Below, piece after piece: positions 50,312-59,588 of a stretch of DNA of 64,000 nucleotides. The notes beneath the pieces are model-generated. The model saw nothing but the letters and a program-made list of their open reading frames with translations. It had not been told where the DNA came from and made no database searches. Within the stretch, counting starts at the first letter, position 1. Each line of letters begins with the position of its first letter. Origin of the DNA: Vulcanimicrobiota bacterium (GTDB lineage: Bacteria; Vulcanimicrobiota; Vulcanimicrobiia; Vulcanimicrobiales; Vulcanimicrobiaceae); contig DAIDGX010000005.1 in NCBI GenBank assembly GCA_027452165.1, forward strand, positions 28,660-92,659. The letters are read 5' to 3'. Both the position numbers and the translations under genes were made by a program.

Positions 50312-51070
50312 TCATCGCTGCTCGACCGCCTTACGCGAGCTCCAGAGCAGCAGACGCCGCGGCGTGATCTTGGGTGAGAACGCGACGATCTTGTTGCTGA
50401 GTCCCGGCACCACCAGATCGCGTCCGCGCAGCATGCCACGGTAGCCGGACCGCGCGACGCTCGCCGCATCGGCAAGCGGTAGGCGATTGAGCAGCGTACC
50501 GTGCATCTTCGCGCGATCGACGAAACCCGTCGCGGTCGCACCCGGACAGAGGCACGTTACCGTCACGCCGCTGCCGCGCAGCTCTTCGGAGAGCGCCAGC
50601 GAAAACGAGAGCACGTAGGCCTTCGAGGCATAGTACACGGCCATGAACGGCCCCGGCAGAAACGCCGCGGTCGAGGCCACGTTGAGAATCCGGCCGCTGC
50701 CGCGCGCTCGCATCGCTGGAAGATAGGCGCGGGTGAGTTCGGTGAGCGCCACGACGTCGAGCAGCAACTCCTCACGCGTGCGCTCCTGCGGCAGTTCGTC
50801 GAAGCGGCCGTTGCTCGCGAAGCCGGCGTTGTTGATCAGCACATCGCAATCGGGCACGCGCGCGAAGAGGTCCGCAGCGGCATCGAGGCGACCGAGATCC
50901 ATCGCGACCGTCTCCACGTGCACGCCGTACCGTTCGCGTAGCTCGCGCGCGGCGGCATCGAGCCGATCCGCGGAACGCGCGACCAGGACGAGATCGTAGC
51001 GGCCGGCAGCGAGCAAACGCGCGAATTCGAGGCCGATGCCACCCGACGCGCCGGTGACGAGTGCCTTCAT
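50312..51070 (-). CDS. Short-chain dehydrogenase/reductase
   Basis: 252 residues from ATG 51070. Rossmann motif VTGASGGIGLEFARLLAA, NAG motif VLINNAGFASNG, catalytic NVASTAAFLPGPFMAVYYAS-K with YASK. The C-terminus carries NKIVAFSPKITPRRLLLWSS, typical of membrane-associated ketoacyl or sterol-type SDRs (YtxG/DltE-like). Substrate unknown. The ATG overlaps the stop of the upstream membrane-protein gene as ATGA. Confidence 0.88.
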   Translation of the reverse strand: MKALVTGASGGIGLEFARLLAAGRYDLVLVARSADRLDAAARELRERYGVHVETVAMDLGRLDAAADLFARVPDCDVLINNAGFASNGRFDELPQERTREELLLDVVALTELTRAYLPAMRARGSGRILNVASTAAFLPGPFMAVYYASKAYVLSFSLALSEELRGSGVTVTCLCPGATATGFVDRAKMHGTLLNRLPLADAASVARSGYRGMLRGRDLVVPGLSNKIVAFSPKITPRRLLLWSSRKAVEQR

Positions 51071-51507
51071 TGCCGAACCCTCCACATGGCGAACGCGATT
51101 CCGAAAATCAGGACCCCGAGACACACTGCGCCGAGGCCGAAGAAGAACCACATGATGATGCTCGGAATCGCACCGTAGCGCCCCGGCGCAGCAAGAACGA
51201 TGAGCAGCTCGACGATCGCGACCACCGCCGCGAGCAGATCGCGGGCGAAGCGGCGCGCATCCGCGATTCGAACATCCGCGGCTTCGGGGCTCAGTCCCGC
51301 GTAGCGCGTATAATACTCGCGCGTACCCTGACGCTCGTACGCGGCGAGCGGGAGTCCGTACACCGCGTCGTTAAGCGCGGGCGCCGCGAACACGCAGAGC
51401 AGCGGGAGATGCCAAAGGAAGCCCCAGCCGTGGCGTAGCGCATCGATCGCGTAGAGCAGCGCGAGGATGACGCCGAGCGCGAGACCGATGACGTCGCGCT
51501 TATGCAC
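51067..51507 (-). CDS. Small multi-pass membrane protein
   Basis: 146 residues from GTG 51507, overlapping the ROK stop by eight bases. Four hydrophobic stretches (DVIGLALGVILALLYAIDAL; GFLWHLPLLCVFAAPALNDA; DLLAAVVAIVELLIVLAAPG; IIMWFFFGLGAVCLGVLIFG). A conserved-looking loop YERQGTREYYTRYAGLSPEA lies between. No family recognised; coupled to ROK and SDR genes. Confidence 0.65.
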   Translation of the reverse strand: MHKRDVIGLALGVILALLYAIDALRHGWGFLWHLPLLCVFAAPALNDAVYGLPLAAYERQGTREYYTRYAGLSPEAADVRIADARRFARDLLAAVVAIVELLIVLAAPGRYGAIPSIIMWFFFGLGAVCLGVLIFGIAFAMWRVRQ

Positions 51508-52459
51508 GGCCGGTGGTGAGTCCGCCGCGAAACGCCATCGTCGCGGCGCCGACTTGCCCCGCATCGTTGCCGAGTTGGGCGACCGCGATGCGGGTCGTGC
51601 CGCGCGGTACCATCGTCGTGAGTTCGTCAACGCGTCCGCGCACGGCGTCGAGCATGAAATCCGCCGCGGTCGAGACGCCGCCGCCAAGCGCGATCAGTTC
51701 CGGATTGACGAACGCGACGATGTTGGCGAGGCCGAGCGCGAGGTCGCCGGTGAATCCGCGCCACGCGGCGAGCGCGTGCAGATCGCCCGCTTGCGCGGCC
51801 TTACGAATCTTTTTCGAGCCGAGCTTGTCGCGATCGACGTCGAGCAGCTTGCTACGCGGAAACGACGGAGCCACCGCAAACGCGTGCCGGATCAGTCCGG
51901 TTCCCGAAGCCTGAGCCTCGAAGCACCCCGTCTTGCCACAGCTGCAGATAAACCCGTCGGTCGGCCGGATTTGATGGTGGCCGATCTCGCCCGCGCCGAA
52001 CCGGTTGCCGAGCACCAACTCGCCCCCGGCGACGATGCCCCCGCCAATCCCGGTACCGAGCGTCAAGAGCACGAAGTTCGTCGTGCCCTTTCCCGTACCA
52101 AACGTGTATTCGCCAAGGGTCGCGCAGCGCGCGTCGTTGCCGACGAAGAGCGGATGATCGAAGTGCGAGCGCAGCGTCTCCCCGAGCGGCACGTCGGTCC
52201 AGCCGAAGTTCGGACTGTAGAGCACGGCGCCCGAACGCGCCTCGATGTTTCCGGGCGAGCCGATCCCGATGCCCGCTACATCCTGTGCCTCCGGGTCCTT
52301 CAGCGCCTGTTCGATCGTTTCGATCAAGACCCCGACCACATTTTTGAACGACCGATCGTCGAGATCGACCTCGTGCTGCCGAAAGATCTTCCCGTCCTCG
52401 CCGATCACCGCCGCGGTCACATGTGAGCCGCCGAGATCGACACCGATTGCCGTGCGCAT
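51500..52459 (-). CDS. ROK-family sugar kinase (glucokinase-like)
   Basis: 319 residues from ATG 52459 with AAGAAGG upstream. ATP-binding AIGVDLGGSHVTAAVIGEDG and LTLGTGIGGGIVAGGELVL; the sugar-binding GNDARCATLGEY; and the ROK zinc site GFICSCGKTGCFEAQASGT with the preceding GEIGHHQIR. No DNA-binding domain, so it is a kinase rather than a repressor. It probably phosphorylates glucose or an N-acyl-hexosamine. The divergent YkgJ-like gene begins 61 bases away. Confidence 0.93.
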   Translation of the reverse strand: MRTAIGVDLGGSHVTAAVIGEDGKIFRQHEVDLDDRSFKNVVGVLIETIEQALKDPEAQDVAGIGIGSPGNIEARSGAVLYSPNFGWTDVPLGETLRSHFDHPLFVGNDARCATLGEYTFGTGKGTTNFVLLTLGTGIGGGIVAGGELVLGNRFGAGEIGHHQIRPTDGFICSCGKTGCFEAQASGTGLIRHAFAVAPSFPRSKLLDVDRDKLGSKKIRKAAQAGDLHALAAWRGFTGDLALGLANIVAFVNPELIALGGGVSTAADFMLDAVRGRVDELTTMVPRGTTRIAVAQLGNDAGQVGAATMAFRGGLTTGRA

Positions 52460-52520
52460 GGAGCCTTCTTTTGCGCCGCGCGAGGCCATACCCGCAATCC
52501 GCAGCGAACATCCCCGGTCT

Positions 52521-53192
52521 ATGGAGACGATCGACCTCACCGCGCTGCGCGATTTTACGCGCACGACCGGCCAGCCCACGCATCCGGAACTTCTCGACGC
52601 GCGACCGATGGAGCACGTCAAGGAGATCGAGATCACCGAAGAGTTCATCACGATCACCTACAACGAAAGCACGACGCGCTACTACAACGTCAACGAGACG
52701 GTCAATCGCGAGTGGGTGTACAAGTACAACGACGATCCTGAATTCGTGAAGGCGATCGGCAAGGTCATCGACCTCGCGCGCAAGCACCTCAAGGATCTTC
52801 CCGAAAACCTCGCCTGTCCGCCCGGATGCGCCGAGTGCTGCAGCGGCTACGAGCCGTTCGTCAGCAAGGCCGACGTGCAACGCATCGCCGATCATTTGGG
52901 CATGACCTATCAAGACGTGATGGATGAGTACATCGTCAAACGTCCGTCCGCCGACGGCTTCCACGTGGGATGGGTCCGCAAAGTCACCGAGGACATCACC
53001 GACAACTGCGTTTTCTTGATGGGCAACAAGAGCGGGAAGTACTACTGCGGCATCTACGAGGGGCGCCCGCACGACTGCCGCGATTTCACCCCGATCGGAT
53101 GCCAAGACGTCGACACCACGATCCCGCGACGCTCGAAGACGTTCAAGGTCGGCCCGGCATTCCAGCCGAAGCGCCGTCGTCGTCACCGTTAG
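52521..53192 (+). CDS. YkgJ-family cysteine cluster protein
   Basis: 223 residues from ATG 52521. The family's zinc- or iron-binding cysteines are CPPGCAECCSG (about 95-105), then CVFLMGNKSGKYYCGIYEGR and PHDCRDFTPIGCQDV, typical of the CxxxxCC cluster domain. The N-terminal 90 residues (ITEEFITITYNESTTRYYNV) are an extra beta segment. Function unknown; the family is implicated in tRNA or methylation-linked chemistry only by loose context. Confidence 0.85.
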   Translation: METIDLTALRDFTRTTGQPTHPELLDARPMEHVKEIEITEEFITITYNESTTRYYNVNETVNREWVYKYNDDPEFVKAIGKVIDLARKHLKDLPENLACPPGCAECCSGYEPFVSKADVQRIADHLGMTYQDVMDEYIVKRPSADGFHVGWVRKVTEDITDNCVFLMGNKSGKYYCGIYEGRPHDCRDFTPIGCQDVDTTIPRRSKTFKVGPAFQPKRRRRHR

Positions 53193-53223
53193 TCTCCCGT
53201 TCGTCTTTATTGAGGATGACCGC

Positions 53224-56199
53224 GTGAACGTACATCGTATCGCCGCGCTCGCGGCGCTGTGCTCGTTCCTCTCCACGCTCGCGCCGGCACCGGCCGCCGT
53301 GGCAACCGTCGCCCCCTCGCAGTACGCGGGCTTACGCTGGCGATATATTGGACCGTTGCGCGGCGGGCGCACCAAGGCGGTCGCCGGCGTACCGTCGGCA
53401 CCGGATCGCTTCTACATCGGTGCGGTGAACGGCGGCATCTGGCGCACCGATGACGCGGGGCGCACCTGGCGACCGATCTTCGACGGACATTCGACGCAAT
53501 CGATCGGCTCGCTCGCGGTTGCGCCGAGCGATCCGAACGTTATCTACGCGGGCAGCGGCGAAGGGCTGCAGCGTCCCGATCTCGCGATCGGGAACGGCAT
53601 CTACAAATCGACCGACGCCGGAACGACGTGGTCGCACCTCGGGCTACGCCACGGCGAACAGATTCCGCAAATCGCGGTCGATCCGACGAATCCGAACCGC
53701 CTCTTCGTCGCCGTTCTCGGCCACCCGTACGGCCCGAACGCCGAGCGCGGCGTCTATCGCTCGCTCGACGGCGGAAAAACGTTCAAAAAGGTGCTCTACC
53801 TCAACCCAAACGTGGGCGCCTACGACGTGCAGATCGATCCCGCGAATCCGCGCATCGTGTACGCCACGTTATGGGCCGCGCGCCAGGCGCCGTGGGAGAT
53901 CGGCAGTTCGTTCGAGATCCCCGGCAGCGGCATCTACAAATCGACCGACGGTGGCGATCGCTGGACGCGCTTGACGCATGGCATCCCCGCCAAGATGGGG
54001 CGTGCTGAGATCGCGATCGCGCGTTCCAATCCGAACGTGGTCTATGCGTATATCGACGGATTTCAAGATTCCGGTGGTGCCGTCTATCGTAGCGATGACG
54101 CCGGCGCCCGCTTTACCATGACGAACGACGATCAGGTGACGATCGGTCAGCGCGGCGACGATCTCGTCGCAATCGGCGTCGATCCGAAAAACGCCAACAC
54201 GTTTTACGTCACGAACACCTCGACGTACCGTTCGACCGACGGCGGTAGAACGTTCGTTGCGATCAAGGGCGCGCCGGGCGGCGACGACTACCAGAACATC
54301 TGGATCAACCCAAACAACCCGCGCATCATGATTCTCGGGAGCGATCAGGGCGCGACGATCTCGCTCGACAACGGCAAGACGTGGAGTTCGTGGTACAACG
54401 AACCGACCGCGCAGATGTACCACGTCAACGCCGACAACCGCTTTCCGTACTGGGTATGCGGCGGCCAGCAAGAGTCGGGATCCGCCTGCGTGAGCAGCCG
54501 CGGTCCATGGGGACAGATCAACGAACGCGACTGGTACCCTGTCGGCGCGCAAGAGTACGGCTACGTCGTACCCGATCCGCTGCATCCCGGGGTCTTTTAC
54601 GGCGGCAAGGTGGAGAAGTTCGACGAGCACACCGGCCAAACGCAGGAAGTCTCGCCCAATCCGCTCGGCCTCGACGGCTTTCGCACCGTGCGCACGGAAC
54701 CGCTGGCCTTCGATCCGCTCGACGGTCACAAGCTCTACTTTGGCGCAAATCAGGTCTATCTGACGACCGACGGAGGCGCGTCGTGGACGACGGTGAGCCC
54801 CGACCTCACCCGCAAAACGTGGGCGATGCCGGGCGTCATCAAGGCCTTCGAGAGCGCCGATCCGTCGCACGACCGGCATCGCGGCGTCGTCTATGCGCTC
54901 GCGCCCTCGTACGTGCATGAAGGCACGATCTGGGCCGGAACCGACGACGGGCTGGTGTGGATCACGCGCGACGGCGGCGCACACTGGAGCAACGTCACGC
55001 CGAAGCCGCTCACCCCGTGGAGCAAAGTCTCGCAGATCGATGCATCGCACTTTGACGACAACACGGCCTACGTGGCGATCAACCGTTTCCGCCTCGACGA
55101 TCTCCACCCGTACGTGTACCGCACGCACGACGGCGGCGTGCATTGGACCGCGATCGTGCACGGGCTGCCGCGCAACGAACCCGTCAACGCGGTTCGCGAA
55201 GATCCAAAGGTGAAGGGGCTGCTCTACGCCGCAACCGAGGGCGGCGTCTTCGTCTCGTTCGACGACGGCGCGAACTGGCAATCGCTCCAGATGAACCTGC
55301 CGCCCACCTCGATGCGCGACATCATCATACACGGCAACGATCTCGTCGTCGCGACGCACGGTCGCGGGTTCTGGATCATGGACGACATCGAACCGCTGCG
55401 CGAGCTCGCGCGCACCGCGTCGTGGGGCGGACCGCACCTGTTCAAACCATCGCTTACCTACCGCGTGCGGCGCAATACCAATACCGACACGCCGCTGCCG
55501 CCCGAAGTTCCGCATGGAATGAACCCGCCCAACGGCGCGATCATCGACTACGTGCTCGCGCACGCAGCCAGGCTGGTGACGCTCACGATCCGCGACGCGC
55601 GCGGCAACGTCGTACGCGTTTTTGCAAGCGATGCCACCGCGCCGAAGCGCACGGAGCTCGATAAGCCCACGTACTGGGAGCAGCCGTTCACCCGGCCGTC
55701 GGCACGCGCGGGGATGCATCGCTTCGTGTGGGATCTCCACGAACCTCGCCCCCAATCGGTGGACGTGGATCTGCCGATTGCCGCAAACGTCCATGATACG
55801 CCACGCACGCCGCAAGGAGCGCTGGTCGCGCCCGGGCGCTACACGGTTGTGCTCGACGTCGATGGCGCAACGAGTTCGCAACCGCTCGAGATCGCGATGG
55901 ACCCGCGCGTGACGATGGGGCAGCACGCACTCGCGCAGCAGTACGCCATCGCCCACGATATCACCGGACTGATGAACAGCACCTACGCCGCCATGCAAGC
56001 GGCGACGGCACGCCACGACAGCAAAGGCGCGGCACGTTTCGCTCGCTTCAACGGGGAACTCACGGCGCTGCTCCCGGTGATCGACGGAGCCGACGCTCCG
56101 GTCACCGCAGCGGGCGTGCGCAGCTACTGCACCCTACGCCGCCTCTCGATCTCAGCACAGCATGAAATGCCGACGCGCAACCCTCTGTGCAATCCCTAG
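53224..56199 (+). CDS. Secreted sortilin/BNR-repeat protein
   Basis: 991 residues, GTG 53224, with GAGG ten bases upstream. A signal peptide (AALAALCSFLSTLAPAPAAV) is followed by a beta-propeller of VPS10/BNR repeats through about residue 720. Examples of S/T-x-D-G-G-x-T/H-W blocks are TDDAGRTWRPIFDG, STDAGTTWSHLGL, STDGGDRWTRLTH, TTDGGASWTTVSP, TRDGGAHWSNVTP and SFDDGANWQSLQM. The C-terminal 250 residues are a beta domain (LVTLTIRDARGNVVRVFASD, MHRFVWDLHEPRPQSVDV) as in homologues annotated 'glycosyl hydrolase'. The glycosidase role is unproven. Probably binds a polymer at the cell surface. Confidence 0.85.
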   Translation: MNVHRIAALAALCSFLSTLAPAPAAVATVAPSQYAGLRWRYIGPLRGGRTKAVAGVPSAPDRFYIGAVNGGIWRTDDAGRTWRPIFDGHSTQSIGSLAVAPSDPNVIYAGSGEGLQRPDLAIGNGIYKSTDAGTTWSHLGLRHGEQIPQIAVDPTNPNRLFVAVLGHPYGPNAERGVYRSLDGGKTFKKVLYLNPNVGAYDVQIDPANPRIVYATLWAARQAPWEIGSSFEIPGSGIYKSTDGGDRWTRLTHGIPAKMGRAEIAIARSNPNVVYAYIDGFQDSGGAVYRSDDAGARFTMTNDDQVTIGQRGDDLVAIGVDPKNANTFYVTNTSTYRSTDGGRTFVAIKGAPGGDDYQNIWINPNNPRIMILGSDQGATISLDNGKTWSSWYNEPTAQMYHVNADNRFPYWVCGGQQESGSACVSSRGPWGQINERDWYPVGAQEYGYVVPDPLHPGVFYGGKVEKFDEHTGQTQEVSPNPLGLDGFRTVRTEPLAFDPLDGHKLYFGANQVYLTTDGGASWTTVSPDLTRKTWAMPGVIKAFESADPSHDRHRGVVYALAPSYVHEGTIWAGTDDGLVWITRDGGAHWSNVTPKPLTPWSKVSQIDASHFDDNTAYVAINRFRLDDLHPYVYRTHDGGVHWTAIVHGLPRNEPVNAVREDPKVKGLLYAATEGGVFVSFDDGANWQSLQMNLPPTSMRDIIIHGNDLVVATHGRGFWIMDDIEPLRELARTASWGGPHLFKPSLTYRVRRNTNTDTPLPPEVPHGMNPPNGAIIDYVLAHAARLVTLTIRDARGNVVRVFASDATAPKRTELDKPTYWEQPFTRPSARAGMHRFVWDLHEPRPQSVDVDLPIAANVHDTPRTPQGALVAPGRYTVVLDVDGATSSQPLEIAMDPRVTMGQHALAQQYAIAHDITGLMNSTYAAMQAATARHDSKGAARFARFNGELTALLPVIDGADAPVTAAGVRSYCTLRRLSISAQHEMPTRNPLCNP

Positions 56200-56254
56200 G
56201 TCAGAATTAGCGTTGACCGATACGAACGTTCTCACTCGTCGTAAGGAGCATCTA

Positions 56255-56665
56255 ATGAAGCGTTTCCTTCCCTCGCTCATCACCGCCGCAGCGATCGTCG
56301 CCACGCTCGGCACCGCCGCCGTCGCCGCGACGCCGGCCAGCATCACCATCCCCATGAAAGCCCTCAATGGCAGCGGCGAGAAGGGCACCGCCGTGCTGAC
56401 CCAGAGAGCCGACGGCGTGCAGGTTGTCGTACACCTCACGGGCGCGCCCGCGTACGCGCAACCGACGCACATCCACATCGGCACCTGCGGCAACATCAAC
56501 AAAGCGCCGGAGTACGCGCTCGCAAATACCGTCAACGGCACGAGCGTCTCAACGGTCAAGGGCATCAAGCTTGCCGACTTGATGAAAATGCATTACGCGA
56601 TCAACGTCCACAAGAGCGCGAACAACCTGGGCATGTACGTCTCCTGCGGCAACATCAAAGCATAG
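56255..56665 (+). CDS. Small secreted CHRD-like protein
   Basis: 136 residues from ATG 56255, after AAGGAG. Signal peptide of 24 residues (ending TAAVAA), then a compact beta domain with IPMKALNGSGEKGTAVLTQR, VVHLTGAPAYAQPTHIHIGT and a cysteine pair (CGN...CGN). The HIH and the beta pattern resemble CHRD/superoxide-dismutase-like fold proteins, by eye only. It stands 56 bases after the BNR gene and is followed by a hairpin. Confidence 0.65.
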   Translation: MKRFLPSLITAAAIVATLGTAAVAATPASITIPMKALNGSGEKGTAVLTQRADGVQVVVHLTGAPAYAQPTHIHIGTCGNINKAPEYALANTVNGTSVSTVKGIKLADLMKMHYAINVHKSANNLGMYVSCGNIKA

Positions 56666-56686
56666 CATCGCGCACGACACGCTCGA

Positions 56687-56722
56687 GACGGCGCTTGCGG
56701 CATCTTTGCCGCGAGCGCCGTC
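56687..56722 (+). terminator. Large hairpin after the CHRD-like gene
   Basis: GACGGCGCTTGCGGCA (56687-56702) pairs with TGCCGCGAGCGCCGTC (56707-56722) with one mismatch and a four-base loop. The following TGCGTTTCG is only weakly T-rich. The hairpin lies 21 bases after the stop codon. Confidence 0.6.
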
Positions 56723-56767
56723 TGCGTTTCGCAGGTACTCGTTGGCAACCTCACGCACTCGTGCAAG

Positions 56768-57670
56768 ATGCCTTTTCCACTCTCTCGCGCGACCGCCGCG
56801 CTTGCGATCATCGCCCTCTGCTCGGCCTCGCCCGTCCACGCGCAGCAGCCCCCTTCGGCCGAAGCCTTTTACGCAAACGCTCTCGAGCGGATGCGGCAGA
56901 TCGCAGAGCCGCAATTCGCCACGTACCACACGCGCATTCGCATCCAGGGTGCGAATCTCCAACTGACCCGATCGCCGCGCGGTCGCGTCGTGTTCGGCGT
57001 AAACATTGGTACCCCGGGGCTCAAGCCCTACGGCGATTTCCGTGCCGCCTACCGCGCAAGCGATCATCTCGTCGCGATCGATACGCCGCAGGGATGGGGT
57101 ACGGCGCATGGCACCGTGCTCGATCCCACTTGGAGCGGCGTTGACGATCTGATTCGCTACGGCTTCAATGACCCGCCCGCACCGGCCGCCAGCGCAACGC
57201 CGTCACCCGCACCGGCCGGCGCGAACAGCACGACGCCCGTCATCGCCGTCATTCACGCGATCGGCATCGCATACTACAGCGTGTACGACGGCGGGGAGCA
57301 GCCGTGCGCAAACGGCGATGCGGGGCACCGCGTCCACCTGGTCGCGCGCGAAAATCCGCACTCCCACCCACTTAGCGATGCCGTGATCGATCTACGCACC
57401 GGTAAACTTTGCTCCATGAGCTTCGCTATTCGACAAGGCGGCATCTTCAGCGCCTCGGGCGACATCACGCTCGATCTTGCCGAGCAAGGCCTCTATACCA
57501 TCGTCGATCACGAACGCTTCGAATTTACCGCGCACGCCTTCGCAATCGCCGTGAAACACGTCGTCGGCAACGTCGCCTTCAGCGACCTGCGTTTTCCGGC
57601 AAGCGTGAGTCCGCAGTTCTTCGCACCGCCGACGCCCACGCCGAACCCGTCCCCCGCGCACGCGCGGTAG
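56768..57670 (+). CDS. Secreted hypothetical protein
   Basis: 300 residues from ATG 56768. Signal peptide ending SPVHAQ. Mature part begins AEAFYANALERMRQIAEPQF, has a Pro/Ala linker (PPAPAASATPSPAPAGANS) at about 138-156, and a beta-rich second half (VIAVIHAIGIAYYSVYDGGE, HRVHLVARENPHSHPLSDAV) ending FAPPTPTPNPSPAHAR. The pattern resembles secreted lipid- or heme-carrier-like domains common in the same phylum, but no family can be named. Confidence 0.68.
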   Translation: MPFPLSRATAALAIIALCSASPVHAQQPPSAEAFYANALERMRQIAEPQFATYHTRIRIQGANLQLTRSPRGRVVFGVNIGTPGLKPYGDFRAAYRASDHLVAIDTPQGWGTAHGTVLDPTWSGVDDLIRYGFNDPPAPAASATPSPAPAGANSTTPVIAVIHAIGIAYYSVYDGGEQPCANGDAGHRVHLVARENPHSHPLSDAVIDLRTGKLCSMSFAIRQGGIFSASGDITLDLAEQGLYTIVDHERFEFTAHAFAIAVKHVVGNVAFSDLRFPASVSPQFFAPPTPTPNPSPAHAR

Positions 57671-57705
57671 GGCCCATGCATAGGCTCGGGCGAAGGACGC
57701 CGTCT

Positions 57706-58293
57706 ATGGAACGTTCTTCGCCCGCGTCGCGCTTTGGCGAGCCTCCCGCCGCCGCTCTCCCCGACGATCTTCGCGAAATTTACGAGACCAATCAAACGAA
57801 GCTCGGCTTCGTCCCCAATGTCTTTCGCGCATACGCGAAACGTCCCGAGCATTTCCGCGCCTTCATGCACTACCACGACGTGCTCATGCGCGGACCGAGC
57901 GCGCTCTCGCGCGCGGAACGCGAAGCGATCGTGGTCGCGGTTTCATCCGAAAATCGTTGCCAGTATTGTATGACCGCGCACGGAGCCGCCTTGCGGATTC
58001 TCGGCAAGGACCCGATCCTCGCCGAGCAAATCGCGAACAATTGGCGCACCGCCGATCTTACCCCGCGTTTGCGCGCGATCCTCGGCTTCGCATCGCGCGT
58101 CAACGAGCCCGGCTTCGCAGCAAGCGACGACGAGATCGCGGCGTTGCGCGCTGCAGGGCTCTCCGACGACGACATCTGGGACATTGCCGCGATCGCAGGG
58201 TTCTTCGGCTTTTCCAACCGCATGGCGGGCTTGATGGACATGCGGCCGAATGCCGAATTCTACGCGATGGGGCGAAACCCGACTACGCCATGA
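57706..58293 (+). CDS. AhpD/carboxymuconolactone-decarboxylase-fold peroxidase-related protein
   Basis: 195 residues from ATG 57706 (in-frame ATG 57676 also possible). The AhpD-like active site is EAIVVAVSSENRCQYCMTAH, with E-x-x-C-x-x-C-x-x-x-H. C-terminal GLSDDDIWDIAAIAGFFGFS fits the peroxidase-related subgroup. It probably reduces organic peroxides through its CxxC with a lipoyl or thioredoxin donor. The E2 lipoyl proteins in this window are possible donors. It overlaps the convergent dehydratase by 11 bases. Confidence 0.88.
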   Translation: MERSSPASRFGEPPAAALPDDLREIYETNQTKLGFVPNVFRAYAKRPEHFRAFMHYHDVLMRGPSALSRAEREAIVVAVSSENRCQYCMTAHGAALRILGKDPILAEQIANNWRTADLTPRLRAILGFASRVNEPGFAASDDEIAALRAAGLSDDDIWDIAAIAGFFGFSNRMAGLMDMRPNAEFYAMGRNPTTP

Positions 58294-59233
58294 GCGCGGC
58301 GTAGCGAACGCGATCGACGTTACCGCCGCTCAGCACCACGCCGACACGTTTGCCGCGCACGGGAATCTTCTCGTGAAGCACGGCGGCGAGCGCCGCCGCG
58401 CCGCTTGGCTCAACGACGAGCTTGCAGCGTTCGAAGAGCACGCGCATCGTTGCAACCAACTCATCGTCGGTGACGGTCGCGATTCCCGCCGCATGCGCGC
58501 GCAGCACGCCGAAGGTGATCTCGCCCGGCGACTGCGTTTGCAGCCCATCAGCGATCGTGTCGGGCACGTCGATAACCACGCGTTCTCCGCGTGCGAGCGA
58601 CTGCTGCACGTCGTTGCCCGCTTCCGGTTCCACACCCCACACCGCCGTGCGCGCATCGATGCCATGCGCCGCGAGCGCGCTTCCCGAAAGGAGCCCGCCG
58701 CCGCCGACCGGCGCGACGACGACGTCGAACGGTCCCGCATCTTCGAACATCTCGAGCACGGCCGTTCCGGCGCCCGCGACGATGCGCTCGTCGTCGTACG
58801 GCGGAACGATCGTCGCGCCGCGTTCCTGGGCGATCCCCTGCGCGATCACCGCGCGATTCTCTTCGGATCGCTCGTAGAGCACCACTTCAGCACCGTATCC
58901 GCGCGTCGCGGCGAGCTTACTTGCCGGAGCGTCGCGCGGCATCACGATCGTCGCGGGAATCTCGAGCAGTTGCGCCGCTAGCGCTACACCCTGCGCGTGG
59001 TTACCACTCGAATACGCGACCACGCCCGCTCCGCGCTCGGCGGGAGAGAGTTGCGCAAGACAGTTGTACGCACCTCGAAATTTGAATGCGCCCATACGCT
59101 GGAACTGCTCGCATTTCAGGGTGACGCTCGCACCCGCGCGTTCGTCGATCGTGCGTGAACGCACGAGCGGCGTCCGGTGCGCTATCCCCGCGATGCGCGC
59201 CGCGGCGGCCCGCACGTCGTCGAAATCAGGCAC
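58283..59233 (-). CDS. PLP-dependent threonine/serine dehydratase family protein
   Basis: 316 residues, GTG 59233. PLP lysine in MGAFKFRGAYNCLAQL, phosphate loop VVAPVGGGGLLSGSALAA, and SSGNHAQGVALAAQLL, all diagnostic. No C-terminal ACT domain, so it is the short catabolic/serine-racemase-like type (IlvA-short/TdcB), not the biosynthetic IlvA. Substrates could be threonine, serine or 3-hydroxyaspartate. It overlaps the lipoprotein stop by eight bases. Confidence 0.9.
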   Translation of the reverse strand: MPDFDDVRAAAARIAGIAHRTPLVRSRTIDERAGASVTLKCEQFQRMGAFKFRGAYNCLAQLSPAERGAGVVAYSSGNHAQGVALAAQLLEIPATIVMPRDAPASKLAATRGYGAEVVLYERSEENRAVIAQGIAQERGATIVPPYDDERIVAGAGTAVLEMFEDAGPFDVVVAPVGGGGLLSGSALAAHGIDARTAVWGVEPEAGNDVQQSLARGERVVIDVPDTIADGLQTQSPGEITFGVLRAHAAGIATVTDDELVATMRVLFERCKLVVEPSGAAALAAVLHEKIPVRGKRVGVVLSGGNVDRVRYAALMA

Positions 59234-59588
59234 CGTTTGCCATATGGAACTTCCATTGCGTTACCTTGCCTTGGTCGTCCATCTGCATGCGCTCCATGTA
59301 CGTATGCTTTTGGAACTTCACGATAAAACAGTGAAAGCCGGGCGTGCAGGTAGGCGTCTCCTTGACCGAGAGCAGCTTCCCCTGCGCATCGAGTTCGTCG
59401 GCCCACTCGGCGATCTTGACGCGCGAGACATGGAGGCCCGGCGTAAGGTCGTTTTGCACGGGCGCGAGGTTGTTTGCCATGACGGCGCGCGTGATGCGCT
59501 CGGCCTCGTGCTCGTATTTGTTCTGAAACGAGCACGCCGCTAACGCGACGACCGCGAACGCGGCAGCAAGGGCGGATCGAAATTTCAC
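59226..59588 (-). CDS. Small hypothetical lipoprotein
   Basis: 120 residues, GTG 59588, overlapping the prfC stop as GTGA. Lipobox VVALAACSF at about residues 11-19. Helical N-terminal part (KYEHEAERITRAVMANNLAP), then a beta region with a cysteine pair (PTCTPGFHCFIVKF) and the end QMDDQGKVTQWKFHMA. No family known; genes on both sides are housekeeping. Confidence 0.7.
   Translation of the reverse strand: MKFRSALAAAFAVVALAACSFQNKYEHEAERITRAVMANNLAPVQNDLTPGLHVSRVKIAEWADELDAQGKLLSVKETPTCTPGFHCFIVKFQKHTYMERMQMDDQGKVTQWKFHMANGA

Noticed and set aside
53869..56016. 715-codon minus-strand frame opposite the BNR-repeat gene
   Set aside because: The plus frame has repeated propeller motifs and a signal peptide; the antisense frame is rich in Arg, His and Val and lacks a ribosome-binding site.
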